Of a stretch of 64,000 nucleotides of DNA, positions 51,557 to 59,647 are shown piece after piece. The stretch spans positions 62,001 through 126,000 of the forward strand of contig JAIUNI010000017.1 in NCBI GenBank assembly GCA_020161935.1. The letters are read 5' to 3'. Position numbers and translations under genes: made by a program. Below the pieces are notes generated by a model. The model made no database searches. It saw nothing but the letters and a program-made list of their open reading frames with translations, and was not told the origin of the DNA. Every line of letters begins with the position of its first letter. The first letter of the stretch is position 1. The stretch comes from Chloroflexota bacterium (GTDB lineage Bacteria; Chloroflexota; Anaerolineae; Aggregatilineales; Phototrophicaceae).

Positions 51557-52747
51557 CTAGCTAATCCGCTGAATAACCTTGCCGCTGGCCTTTTCCTTGA
51601 GGATCAGCTTGTCGCGTCCGTCCGGCATCTTCTCGGTTTTAATCAGGTAGTGGTCGGCATCATAATCCTTAAGGACATCCTGTTCGGCGGTTTCCGCGTC
51701 GCCGCGCCAGTCGTCGAGGATAACCGGTTCCCAGCGTTTGCTCTTGGCCGAAAGCAGCGCCGCATCCATGATGGCGTTCACGACATAACCATCATAGAAA
51801 TCTTCAACCGGTTTGCCGCCCTTATCCAGCGAGTCCAGCATATCGGCGAACATCTCGCCGTAGCCCAGCGACCCGTTCTCGTCGCCCACAGGGAACATCC
51901 AGCCGGTTGCGCCTTCCGCCTTCTCGGCGACATACCCACCCTCGCCAACCGCGCTGAACATCTCGAAGCCGGTACGCAGCCAGTGGTTCAGCCAGATTGT
52001 GCCTTCGGTGCCGGAAACCTCGTCGCGCAAGTCCATCCCACCGCGGAACGTCCAGCTCACCTCGAACTGCCCAATCGCGCCGCTGGCATATTTCACCAGC
52101 CCGACCGCGCTGTCCTCGGCATCAATCGGGTGAACCTGCGTATCCGCCCAGCACATGACCTCAACCGGCTTGACGTTTTTGCCGATGAAACTGCGGCTGA
52201 TCTCGATGCAGTGGCAGCCGAGGTCGATGATCGCCCCGCCACCCGACTGTTCCTTATCCCAGAACCAATCGCTGTGCGGACCGGGGTGTGTTTCGCGCGA
52301 ACGCGCCCACAGCACCTTGCCAAGTGCGCCGTTCTGTGTCGATTTGATGGCCTTGCGCGTCTTGGGCGTGTATACCAAGTCTTCGAGGTAGCCGTGAAAG
52401 ACACCGGCTTCTTCGCACACCTTCAACATGCGGTGGGCTTCGGCAGCGTTGCGCCCCAGCGGCTTGGTGCAGAGGATGGCCTTACCCGCCTTCGCCGCCG
52501 CGACCACCGCTTGCTCGTGCAGGTTGTTCGGCAGGCCGATCACCACCACGTCCGTTTCGGGGTGGTTGATGGCTTCTTCCATATTCGTCGTCCAATGGGG
52601 AATATTCCACTCACCCGCGAACTTGCTGGCGCGGTCTTCCGAGCGTGAGTAGACCACATGCACTTGGTCGCGGCTGCGGAGGCCGTGCAGGGTGCTGGTG
52701 TAAAACATGCCGATCAAACCCGTTCCGAGTACCGTCACTTTATGCAT
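51557..52747 (-). CDS. Gfo/Idh/MocA family oxidoreductase
   Basis: 396 residues from the ATG at 52747 (AGGAG about nine bases upstream). N-terminal Rossmann motif VTVLGTGLIGMFYTSTLHGL, the CTKPLGRNAAEAHRML motif with the conserved EKP-like Lys (TKP), and the C-terminal GFO domain with an active-site His in IDLGCHCIE. These use NAD(P) to oxidise sugars or inositols. With the kinase, isomerase and FAD enzyme it makes a plausible sugar-degradation set. Confidence 0.93.
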   Translation of the reverse strand: MHKVTVLGTGLIGMFYTSTLHGLRSRDQVHVVYSRSEDRASKFAGEWNIPHWTTNMEEAINHPETDVVVIGLPNNLHEQAVVAAAKAGKAILCTKPLGRNAAEAHRMLKVCEEAGVFHGYLEDLVYTPKTRKAIKSTQNGALGKVLWARSRETHPGPHSDWFWDKEQSGGGAIIDLGCHCIEISRSFIGKNVKPVEVMCWADTQVHPIDAEDSAVGLVKYASGAIGQFEVSWTFRGGMDLRDEVSGTEGTIWLNHWLRTGFEMFSAVGEGGYVAEKAEGATGWMFPVGDENGSLGYGEMFADMLDSLDKGGKPVEDFYDGYVVNAIMDAALLSAKSKRWEPVILDDWRGDAETAEQDVLKDYDADHYLIKTEKMPDGRDKLILKEKASGKVIQRIS

Positions 52748-52812
52748 AAAAGACTCTCCTATAAGGTGTATTTCGGTCGCTTTAATTTTGCTGGCAGCGC
52801 CCATAATCCGGT

Positions 52813-52827
52813 CAATTGGCTGCCAAT
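52813..52827. promoter_or_regulatory. 15-bp palindrome, possible operator
   Basis: AATTGGCTGCCAATT lies in the divergent gap between the Gfo/Idh/MocA gene and the secreted dehydrogenase. The symmetry and place suit an operator, but no regulator is identified. Confidence 0.35.
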
Positions 52828-52969
52828 TATCCTAATGTTTAAATGTCCGCATATTTAGCATAACACATATCCAAATGTCCTACCACATGACTAACCATAC
52901 GACCTCGTTTGAACGCCGCGAAACATGATACTTTAAAAAAGGAAGTAATAAGCTATGGAGGTTTTGTAT

Positions 52970-54229
52970 ATGCGACGTATCGTTGGAATCGCCCTTATCC
53001 TCACACTGTTGACCGGATTCATCGTGTTCGCACAGGATACGCCAGCAACCACCCCCGAACCTGAAGCCACAGTCGATATGACGGGCGACACCGCCCCTGC
53101 TCAAGATGATGCAGCACGGCTGGTTGTGCCTGAAGGTTTTACCGTGAGCGTGTTCGCCAGCGGGCTAATGAAGCCGCGTTTGATGACCCTCGGCGAGGAT
53201 GGCAGCTTATATGTGGCTGAACAAGAAGGTGGACGCATTAGCCATTTAGTCGATGCAGACTTTAATGGTGTCGCCGAAACGGTGATGGTTATTGCCGAAA
53301 ATATGCCGATTGCCCACAGTGTCGAATGGCACGACGGCTGGCTGTATGTGTCCGAAGGCAACCAGATCGAGCGTATTCAGGATGCTGACGGTGACGGCAC
53401 GTTTGAAGCCCGCGAACTGGTGACCGATAACATCCCCGAAGCCGTTCACCATATGACCCGCACCCTGCACTTCGGCCCCGACGGTATGCTGTATGTCTCG
53501 ACCGGTTCGAGCAGCAATAACAACCCCGAAACCGACCCGCGCCGTGCCGCCATCCTGCGCTTCAACCCGGATGGCACCATTCCGGCGGATAACCCGTATG
53601 CCACCGATGCTGACCCGCTGCGCCAGCCGATCTGGGCAGAAGGCTTGCGGAACAGCATCGACTTCCTGTTCACGCCTGATGGTCAGCTCTGGGCAAACCA
53701 CAACGGCAGCGATGACCTCGGTGATGACACCCCGCCCGAAGAAGTCGTGATTAATGTCGAAATGGGTAAACACTACGGTTGGCCGTACTGTTACACACCG
53801 GCTCAGGGCGCGGTTCCGGCTGGCACGGTTGATGTGCAGGACGAACGTGTGCCGTTCGGCGGCCCGCTCACAAGCTGCGACCAATCGTCACCGGCGCTGT
53901 TCACCGACCTCGCTCACTCCGCGCCGATTGGTATGACGTGGTACGACGGTACGGCGTTCCCCGAACAATACCAGAACGGTATTTTCGAAGCCTACCACGG
54001 TTCATGGAACAGCGGTGTCCCGCGTGACTGCGCCGTGCAGTTCATCAGCGTCCAAGATGGCCTTCCGGTTTCATCCGAGCCGTTCATGACCGGCTTCCGC
54101 GACAGCGCCGAACAAAACTGCGCTGATGCGTGGGGTCGTCCGGCAGGTGTCACCGTTGGCGCGAATGGTGAACTGTTCGTCAGCGATGACCAGAATGGGA
54201 ACATCTACGTCGTGACGTACACCGGCTAA
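52970..54229 (+). CDS. secreted PQQ-dependent sugar dehydrogenase-like beta-propeller
   Basis: 419 residues from the ATG at 52970 with GGAGG eight bases upstream; an earlier ATG at 52955 is possible. A signal peptide (RRIVGIALILTLLTGFIVFAQ) and a Pro/Thr/Glu linker precede the propeller: PRLMTLGEDGSLYVAEQ, HTLHFGPDGMLYVSTGSSSNN-like blade with metal-type acid loops, EGLRNSIDFLFTPDGQLW, WGRPAGVTVGANGELFVSDDQNG. It matches the soluble aldose/sorbosone dehydrogenase fold. PQQ biosynthesis genes are not in the window. Confidence 0.9.
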   Translation: MRRIVGIALILTLLTGFIVFAQDTPATTPEPEATVDMTGDTAPAQDDAARLVVPEGFTVSVFASGLMKPRLMTLGEDGSLYVAEQEGGRISHLVDADFNGVAETVMVIAENMPIAHSVEWHDGWLYVSEGNQIERIQDADGDGTFEARELVTDNIPEAVHHMTRTLHFGPDGMLYVSTGSSSNNNPETDPRRAAILRFNPDGTIPADNPYATDADPLRQPIWAEGLRNSIDFLFTPDGQLWANHNGSDDLGDDTPPEEVVINVEMGKHYGWPYCYTPAQGAVPAGTVDVQDERVPFGGPLTSCDQSSPALFTDLAHSAPIGMTWYDGTAFPEQYQNGIFEAYHGSWNSGVPRDCAVQFISVQDGLPVSSEPFMTGFRDSAEQNCADAWGRPAGVTVGANGELFVSDDQNGNIYVVTYTG

Positions 54230-54259
54230 TTTGTCGATAAAACGGATTTATGCGACATT

Positions 54260-54291
54260 AAAGGATGGGGTGATAACACCTCATCCTTTTT
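54260..54291 (+). terminator. intrinsic terminator after the sugar dehydrogenase
   Basis: AAAGGATGGGGTG / CACCTCATCCTTT stem with ATAA loop and a following T-run. Confidence 0.85.
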
Positions 54292-54315
54292 GTTGTCTTT
54301 TTAGGAGATAACGTG

Positions 54316-54693
54316 ATGGCGAAGATCATCGTGAACACAGACGACGCACCCAAATCGGCGGCCTACAGCCAAGCCGTTAAGGCAGGTGGTTTGGTTTTTG
54401 TTTCCGGTCAGGGACCGTTTGATCCAGAGACGGGCGAGGTGGTTGGGGAGACGATCCAGGAACAAACGGCGCAGTGCTTACGGAACATCGAAGCCATCCT
54501 TTTAGCAGCCAACAGCTCCCTTGCTCAAGCCGTGAGCGCGACCTTCATCTTAGCCGAGGAAAGCGACTTTCCGGCCATGAATGAAGAATGGCTCAAATGG
54601 TTCCCGACTGACCTTCCTGCTCGGCAAGGGGCAAAACTGCCCATCCGCCCCAAAGGGATGAAAATATCCATCGCGCTGATTGCAGAAGCCTAA
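54316..54693 (+). CDS. RidA family enamine/imine deaminase-like protein
   Basis: 125 residues from the ATG at 54316 with AGGAG eight bases upstream. Text of the family: AAYSQAVKAGGLVFVSGQGPFDPETG, CLRNIEAILLAANSSL, then DLPARQGAKLPI with the conserved active-site Arg. RidA-type proteins hydrolyse reactive 2-aminoacrylate made by PLP enzymes. The next gene is a PLP-dependent decarboxylase, a sensible neighbour. Confidence 0.93.
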   Translation: MAKIIVNTDDAPKSAAYSQAVKAGGLVFVSGQGPFDPETGEVVGETIQEQTAQCLRNIEAILLAANSSLAQAVSATFILAEESDFPAMNEEWLKWFPTDLPARQGAKLPIRPKGMKISIALIAEA

Positions 54694-54820
54694 CTTGCCC
54701 GATGCGTACAAAGAGACAATGGTTCGCTATTGTGCTACACGACCAGTTGATACCCACCTACAATATTCTTGCTGCCAACATGATAGAAGATAATCTGTTT
54801 ACAACCGACTGGAGTTATTG

Positions 54821-56188
54821 ATGACCGACTCAATACGAGACCTGCTGCGTATCACTGCTGACCGCGCCGCCACCTACCTCGAAACACTCGACCAGCGTGG
54901 GGTTGGGCCAACGCCCGAAGCCGTCGCCCGCCTGAGCGAACTGGACGAGCCGCTGCCGGACGCACCCTCCGCGCCAGAACATACGCTGGCGGTGCTGGAT
55001 GAAATCGGCTCACCGGCGACCATGGCGATTTCGGGGCGGCGCTTTTTCGGCTTCGTCATTGGTGGCAGCGTTCCGGCGGCGCTGGCGGCCAACTGGATGG
55101 CGGGCGCGTGGGATCAAAACGCGGGTTTGCGGGTTGCCTCACCCATTGCCGCCAAGCTGGAAGAAGTCGCGCTGCGCTGGCTGCTCGATATCCTCAAACT
55201 GCCGGGTACCGCAGCAGGCGCGTTCGTGACCGGCGCGACGATGGCAAACTTCACGGCGCTTGCGGCAGCCCGCCACGCAGTACTGGCGAAGGCGGGTTGG
55301 GATGTCGAGTCGAACGGCTTGTTTGGCGCACCGCCGATTACCGTCATCGTCGGCGCAGAAGCTCACCCGACCCTATTCCGCAGCCTGAGTATGCTCGGCC
55401 TCGGTCACCAGCGTGTCGTCAAAGTGCCGGTGGACGATCAAGGCCGCATAATCGCCAGCCAATTCCCGGAGATTAGTGGCCCGACCATCGTGTGTACACA
55501 AGCGGGGAACGTCAACAGCGGCGGTTTTGACCCGATTGCCGAAATCTGCCAGAAAGCACACGCGGCGGGTGCATGGGTGCATGTGGACGGCGCGTTCGGG
55601 TTGTGGGCGAACGCGACACCCAACCGCGCTCACCTGACCGCCGGAGTAGCTGATGCTGACTCGTGGGCGACTGACGCGCATAAGTGGCTCAACGTGCCGT
55701 ATGACTCCGGCCTCGCCTTCATTCGCGACCCCGAAAGTTTGCGCTCGGCGCTGCGGCTGACGGCGGCCTACCTGCCGGAAAGTGACACGCGCGAACCCTC
55801 GCAGTTCACGCCGGAACTCTCGCGGCGGGCGCGGGGTACGGAAGTCTGGGCGGCGCTGCGGTCGATGGGGCGCTCAGGCATCGCTGATTTGATCGAGCGG
55901 AACTGCCAGTTCGCCACCCGTTTCGCGGAAGGCTTGAGCGCGGCGGGTTACACCATCCTCAACGACGTGGTACTGAACCAAGTGGTCGTCACCTTTGGCA
56001 ACGACGAGAGCAACAAACGGGTAATCGCCGGTATTCAGCAGGAGGGTACCTGTTGGTGCGGCCCGACCCACTGGCGCGGGCAGTCGGCGATGCGGATCAG
56101 CATCTCGTCGTGGGCAACCACCGCCGAGGACGTGGAACGAAGCCTCGCCGCCATGCTCGAAGTCGCGGATGAGGTGCGCGTGCCGTAG
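54821..56188 (+). CDS. PLP-dependent group II amino acid decarboxylase
   Basis: 455 residues from the ATG at 54821 with GGAG six bases upstream. Motifs: TGATMANFTALAAARH, HVDGAFG with D256, and the Schiff-base lysine K288 in ATDAHKWLNVPYDSG. The N-terminal ISGRRFFGFVIGG is typical of the aromatic/glutamate decarboxylase family. Which amino acid it decarboxylates is not shown. Confidence 0.93.
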   Translation: MTDSIRDLLRITADRAATYLETLDQRGVGPTPEAVARLSELDEPLPDAPSAPEHTLAVLDEIGSPATMAISGRRFFGFVIGGSVPAALAANWMAGAWDQNAGLRVASPIAAKLEEVALRWLLDILKLPGTAAGAFVTGATMANFTALAAARHAVLAKAGWDVESNGLFGAPPITVIVGAEAHPTLFRSLSMLGLGHQRVVKVPVDDQGRIIASQFPEISGPTIVCTQAGNVNSGGFDPIAEICQKAHAAGAWVHVDGAFGLWANATPNRAHLTAGVADADSWATDAHKWLNVPYDSGLAFIRDPESLRSALRLTAAYLPESDTREPSQFTPELSRRARGTEVWAALRSMGRSGIADLIERNCQFATRFAEGLSAAGYTILNDVVLNQVVVTFGNDESNKRVIAGIQQEGTCWCGPTHWRGQSAMRISISSWATTAEDVERSLAAMLEVADEVRVP

Positions 56189-56223
56189 GGCATTCATAAC
56201 TACGCGGATAACATACGCCGCGT

Positions 56224-56346
56224 TGTAGGGAGGAGGCGTGCCTCCTCCGTTCTCCTTGTATTTACCCCAAAAGTTTGGACATTCTAAAAAGCCGTTTGAA
56301 AAGGAGGTTTGGGGTTCATCGAATGCGATGTATCGCGTCCCTACAT
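56224..56346. repeat. GTAGGG-type palindromes after the decarboxylase
   Basis: TGTAGGGAGGAGGCGTGCCTCCTCC (56224-56249, in two halves) and TGCGATGTATCGCG + TCCCTACA (56324-56346). Together with the promoter and MITE below they account for the 459-base gap 56189-56647. Confidence 0.7.
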
Positions 56347-56439
56347 TAAATTCGCCTCACAAACGCGCGTTTTTGTAAGGCAGCATACTTGCTGTCCGGC
56401 ATTTTCAGAACTTCTCAAATAGTTTCTAACCATTTCCGC

Positions 56440-56467
56440 TTGACAAATTGAACTTTTGTTCTATAAT
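56440..56467 (+). promoter_or_regulatory. consensus sigma70 promoter before MITE copy A
   Basis: Perfect TTGACA (56440-56445), a 16-base spacer and perfect TATAAT (56462-56467). It lies 20 bases before the MITE, so transcripts towards 56648 should carry the MITE in their leader. Confidence 0.8.
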
Positions 56468-56478
56468 AGAATTGCGGA

Positions 56479-56643
56479 AAGGAAATGGTAGCACCACACT
56501 AAACGGTGGAAATTCATTTTGTGTCTATTTCATCGCAAAAGGAATCATAAAAGTCTTTAAAGTCCCTCGCCCTGAGGGAGAGGGATTTAGGGTGAGGGCT
56601 TAAAATAATCATCCACCACTTAAGGTAGTCCTACCAAGGAAAT
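56479..56643. mobile_element. MITE, copy A (149 bp) with 8-bp target duplication in a Shine-Dalgarno site
   Basis: The element 56487-56635 starts GGTAGCACCACAC and ends AGGTAGTCCTACC; the 24-base terminal inverted repeats match at 18 positions. The target duplication AAGGAAAT is perfect at 56479-56486 and 56636-56643. The right copy is the Shine-Dalgarno of the gene at 56648. Before insertion the leader would have been about 25 bases; now it has about 165 more bases of structured RNA. Copy B is at 44425-44604. No transposase. Confidence 0.92.
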
Positions 56644-56647
56644 ACTC

Positions 56648-57352
56648 ATGAGCCAGAATGCGCCGCAGCGTTTGTATCTGATGCAGGTTGGGTCGATGCC
56701 GGAATACCAGATTCCGATTGTGTGCTATCTGGTGCAAACCGACGACGGTCAGAATATCCTGATTGACACCGGCCTACCGGAGGTCATCCCCGACGATTCG
56801 TCCGAGTTCGAAAACGGCAAGGACGTGATCCAGCAGTTGGCGAGCATTGGCCTCAAGCCGGAGGATATTGATACCGTCATTTCGACCCATTACGACGGAG
56901 ACCATGCCGGACGACATGCGTCATTCACGAAGGCGGGGTATGTTGTGCAGCGTTTACACCACGAGGACGCGCAAACCAATCCCCGTTTCGACTCCATTCG
57001 CGCCGAGTGGGATCAGCCCATCGAGCGCATCCGGCTGGTGGACGGCGACACGGAACTCCTGCCGGGTTTGGAGTTGATCGAGACCAGCGGGCATGTGCCG
57101 GGGCATCAATCGGTGCTGGTGCGTCTGCCCAAAACAGGGGCGGTTTTGCTGACGATTGACGCGGTACCCTTCGGCGGGGGCTTTACCCGTGAGCCGCAGG
57201 AGGACGGCAGCAGCCCGAACGGCGAAGCAGGCCAAGCCAGCGTGGTCAAACTGCTGGATCGGGTCGAGCGCGAGCATATCGGGTTGGTCATTTTCGGGCA
57301 TGACAACGAACAATGGTCAACGCTGAAAAAGCTGCCGGAGTATTACGAGTAA
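56648..57352 (+). CDS. MBL-fold hydrolase, N-acyl-homoserine-lactonase-like
   Basis: 234 residues. Metallo-beta-lactamase fold with lactonase-like text: IVCYLVQTDDGQNILIDTGLPEV, ISTHYDGDHAGRH, SGHVPGHQSVLVRL and TIDAVPFGG. The metal motif is H-Y-D-G-D-H, so the usual second histidine is an aspartate, as in some related families; activity on homoserine lactones is therefore uncertain. The ribosome-binding site is AAGGA in the right target duplication of the MITE, seven bases from the ATG. Confidence 0.85.
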   Translation: MSQNAPQRLYLMQVGSMPEYQIPIVCYLVQTDDGQNILIDTGLPEVIPDDSSEFENGKDVIQQLASIGLKPEDIDTVISTHYDGDHAGRHASFTKAGYVVQRLHHEDAQTNPRFDSIRAEWDQPIERIRLVDGDTELLPGLELIETSGHVPGHQSVLVRLPKTGAVLLTIDAVPFGGGFTREPQEDGSSPNGEAGQASVVKLLDRVEREHIGLVIFGHDNEQWSTLKKLPEYYE

Positions 57353-57359
57353 GAGAGCT

Positions 57360-57510
57360 TTTGCAGCAACGACAGCAGCGGCAGACCCTATCGCCACGGC
57401 GGCTGCACGGGAGCATTTTGCCGCAGTTACGCCAGTTCAGCGGCAGCAGCCGAGCATCCCGCCAGCATAAAAACCCAATTGGCGGTGCGCCGCCGCCGCC
57501 GCCACAAAAC
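57360..57510. repeat. GC-rich repeat related to the 390-bp elements
   Basis: Contains CACGGGAGC, CAGCGG and CCCGCC words seen in the elements at 23371 and 43563, and a CGCCGCCGCC run. Part of the 346-base gap 57353-57698, which also holds the GNAT remnant and a heptamer tract. Confidence 0.45.
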
Positions 57511-57512
57511 GC

Positions 57513-57650
57513 TTAGATGTGCTTCTCGTAGGCCAGCAGCATGAAATCTTCGACCGGTTCGGAACCGACCCGCACGTAGCCAAACTTCTCGTAAAAGTGG
57601 TGGTTACGGGTAGCGTAGTCAGGGGTATCCAACGTCCACACAGTAAATCA
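57513..57650 (-). pseudogene. GNAT acetyltransferase 3' remnant
   Basis: Read on the minus strand, about 44 codons end at TAA (57515-57513): TLDTPDYATRNHHFYEKF, then GYVRVGSEPVEDFMLLAYE and KHI. This is the C-terminal motif of GNAT enzymes (N-x-x-F-Y-E-K-x-G-Y). An in-frame TGA lies just upstream (about 57650) and the N-terminal two-thirds, including the acetyl-CoA loop, is missing. It is a truncated relic, close to the ABC-transporter genes. Confidence 0.8.
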
Positions 57651-57667
57651 TCGCTGAGGTTTCAGGT

Positions 57668-57704
57668 ATTGAACTTACGACTTGAAACTTGTCACTTCTC
57701 ACTG
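57668..57704. repeat. 7-bp-phased ACTT tract at the permease gene end
   Basis: ACTT at 57673, 57680, 57687 and 57694 and ACTG at 57701. The stop codon of the permease gene (57701-57699) lies inside it. Confidence 0.65.
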
Positions 57705-58670
57705 CCGGACGCTGCGCTGACGACCGTAAAGCGTGAGCAAGGCCAGCAAGATCGCACCAAGGATGACGAGTTGGTAGGCTTCCTCCACCCGCAGGGCGAG
57801 CAGGAGCGAATCGACCACCTGAAGCACCAACGCGCCGGCCATCGTCCCCCAATAGCTGCCCTTACCACCCGCCAGCACCGTTCCACCAACGACCACCGCC
57901 GCGATAGACGGGAACAAGTACGGCTGACCGAGGTTGAGGAACACCGTTTGAGTGAATCCGAGTAGGACGAAGCCGCCGAAAGCCGCTAACGCGCCGCTGA
58001 GGACGTAGGTGAGGATGACCACTTGATTGACGCGAACACCACTCAGGCGTGCCGCGATACGGTTGGTGCCAACCGCGAACAGATGCTTACCGAAGGTCGT
58101 CCGTTCGAGCAGTACCCACATGCCCGCGCCGAGCAGCAGCCACAGGAAGATCACCCCCGGTACTGGCCCGACCAGCGCTTGCGACAGGAGCTTACCCATC
58201 GCGGGAGGCGTTTTACCAATGAGTTCGCCGCGTGTATAGAAGTAAATGAAGCCCGTAACCACACCTGCCATGCCGAGCGTGATTACTAACGGGGGCATTT
58301 TGAGTAAGGCGATACCGATGCCGTTGAGAAAGCCGATGGCCGCACCCGCCAGCAGGACGATGACCAACGCCGGAATAATCATGCCATCGTCGCCGTTGGA
58401 AATGCGGTAGGTCAAGATCGCGCCGAGCGTCACCAGCGCCCCCGCCGAAAGGTCGATACCCTCGCCACCGCTGATGATGACCAGCGTTTGCCCTGCCGCG
58501 ATGATACCCAAAAAGGCCGCAAGCCGGATGATGTTCACGGCTTGGTCGCGGTTGGTGAAGCCGGGGGCGAGCGCACCTCCGATGATGAACAGGACAATCG
58601 CCAGCAGTACCGCCACTAACGCGGGTGGTACATTGGCACGGATACGGGAGGTTAAAGCATTCGTCGTCAT
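57699..58670 (-). CDS. sugar ABC transporter permease (RbsC/MglC-like) 2
   Basis: 323 residues from the ATG at 58670, which overlaps the stop of the upstream permease as ATGA. Many TM helices; the BPD_transp_2 family pattern: AGQTLVIISGGEGIDLSAGALVTLGA and AVGTNRIAARLSGVRVNQV, the EAA-like loop. It pairs with the next permease as a heterodimer that feeds the ATPase at 59640. Ribose/galactose-type transporters use this architecture. Confidence 0.95.
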   Translation of the reverse strand: MTTNALTSRIRANVPPALVAVLLAIVLFIIGGALAPGFTNRDQAVNIIRLAAFLGIIAAGQTLVIISGGEGIDLSAGALVTLGAILTYRISNGDDGMIIPALVIVLLAGAAIGFLNGIGIALLKMPPLVITLGMAGVVTGFIYFYTRGELIGKTPPAMGKLLSQALVGPVPGVIFLWLLLGAGMWVLLERTTFGKHLFAVGTNRIAARLSGVRVNQVVILTYVLSGALAAFGGFVLLGFTQTVFLNLGQPYLFPSIAAVVVGGTVLAGGKGSYWGTMAGALVLQVVDSLLLALRVEEAYQLVILGAILLALLTLYGRQRSVRQ

Positions 58671-59647
58671 TTGTTCCATGCCCTCCGTGCCAAACCGACC
58701 AACGCCGGAATTGCCAGCGCGATAATGATGATGAGCGCGTCCACCAGCGGGCGCACCCACGAGTCGAGGCTGGCGAACGAGATGATGTTACTGATGAGGC
58801 CGAGGATCAGCGCCCCGATGATCGAGCCGATGATGCCACCCTGCCCGCCGGAAAGCGCCGTACCACCAAGCACGACCGCCACCACACTCGGCAGCGTCAT
58901 CTGGTCACCCGCGCGGGGGTTGCCCGTACCGGAGCCGAGCGTCAGCGCCAAAGCCGCTAACGTGGCGAAGAACGCTGAGAACAGATAGGTGCTGAACTTG
59001 ATACGGTTGACGCGCACGCCCGTGCTGTAGGCCGCGTCCGCCTTGCTGCCCGTCGCGTACAAGAACTGACGGTAGCGGGTTTTGGTCAACAGTACCCACA
59101 GCAAGATCACAATCGCAATCGCGATGATCGAAGTCGGGATCGCAAAGGATTCAGTCACTTGAAGGGGATTGCGCCAGAAGGTTGTGAGTTCGCGCGGCAG
59201 GCGGCCACCGGGTTCGGGTAGTATCCGCAGGGCGACACCCGCGAAAATAAAGCTGGTGGCGTAGGTTGTGACAATCGGCTGTAAGCGAAGTGCCGTCACC
59301 CCGAAACCGTTGAGTGAACCCGCTAACAGACCTGCCAAGAACACCAGCACCACCGCCCGTACAATCATATCGGGTGTCGCGTCGGTCGGAATTTGGGTGG
59401 CGAGGATGGCTGTTCCCATCGAGACAATCGAGCCAATCGACAGGTCAACCCCGCCCGCGATGATGACAAAGGTTTGCCCGATTGCCAGCAGAATCGCGGG
59501 TGTGAACACACGCAGGTTGCCGTTGAGCGGGCCGATCTCAAACAGGTTGTCTTGCAGGGCGCGGTTGATGACCACCATAATCACCAACAAAACCAGCGAG
59601 AGGAAATACGGGTTACGGCTAAAGAAGCGGTTGGTCAGGTTACTCAC
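58667..59647 (-). CDS. sugar ABC transporter permease (RbsC/MglC-like) 1
   Basis: 326 residues starting at GTG 59647, overlapping the ATPase stop by eight bases. Family text: GQTFVIIAGGVDLSIGSIVSMGTAILATQ and TGSKADAAYSTGVRVNRIKFSTYL. Works with the second permease. The close gene overlaps show one transcription unit in the order binding protein, ATPase, permease, permease. Confidence 0.95.
   Translation of the reverse strand: MSNLTNRFFSRNPYFLSLVLLVIMVVINRALQDNLFEIGPLNGNLRVFTPAILLAIGQTFVIIAGGVDLSIGSIVSMGTAILATQIPTDATPDMIVRAVVLVFLAGLLAGSLNGFGVTALRLQPIVTTYATSFIFAGVALRILPEPGGRLPRELTTFWRNPLQVTESFAIPTSIIAIAIVILLWVLLTKTRYRQFLYATGSKADAAYSTGVRVNRIKFSTYLFSAFFATLAALALTLGSGTGNPRAGDQMTLPSVVAVVLGGTALSGGQGGIIGSIIGALILGLISNIISFASLDSWVRPLVDALIIIIALAIPALVGLARRAWNK

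Noticed and set aside
50466..51560. 364-codon plus-strand open frame opposite the ROK kinase
   Set aside because: Antisense shadow of a well-supported kinase gene.
56440..56467. The TATAAT region as part of the MITE, because both copies have a similar sequence outside
   Set aside because: The perfect 8-base duplications place the ends at 56487/56635 and 44425/44604, so the promoters are target sequence.
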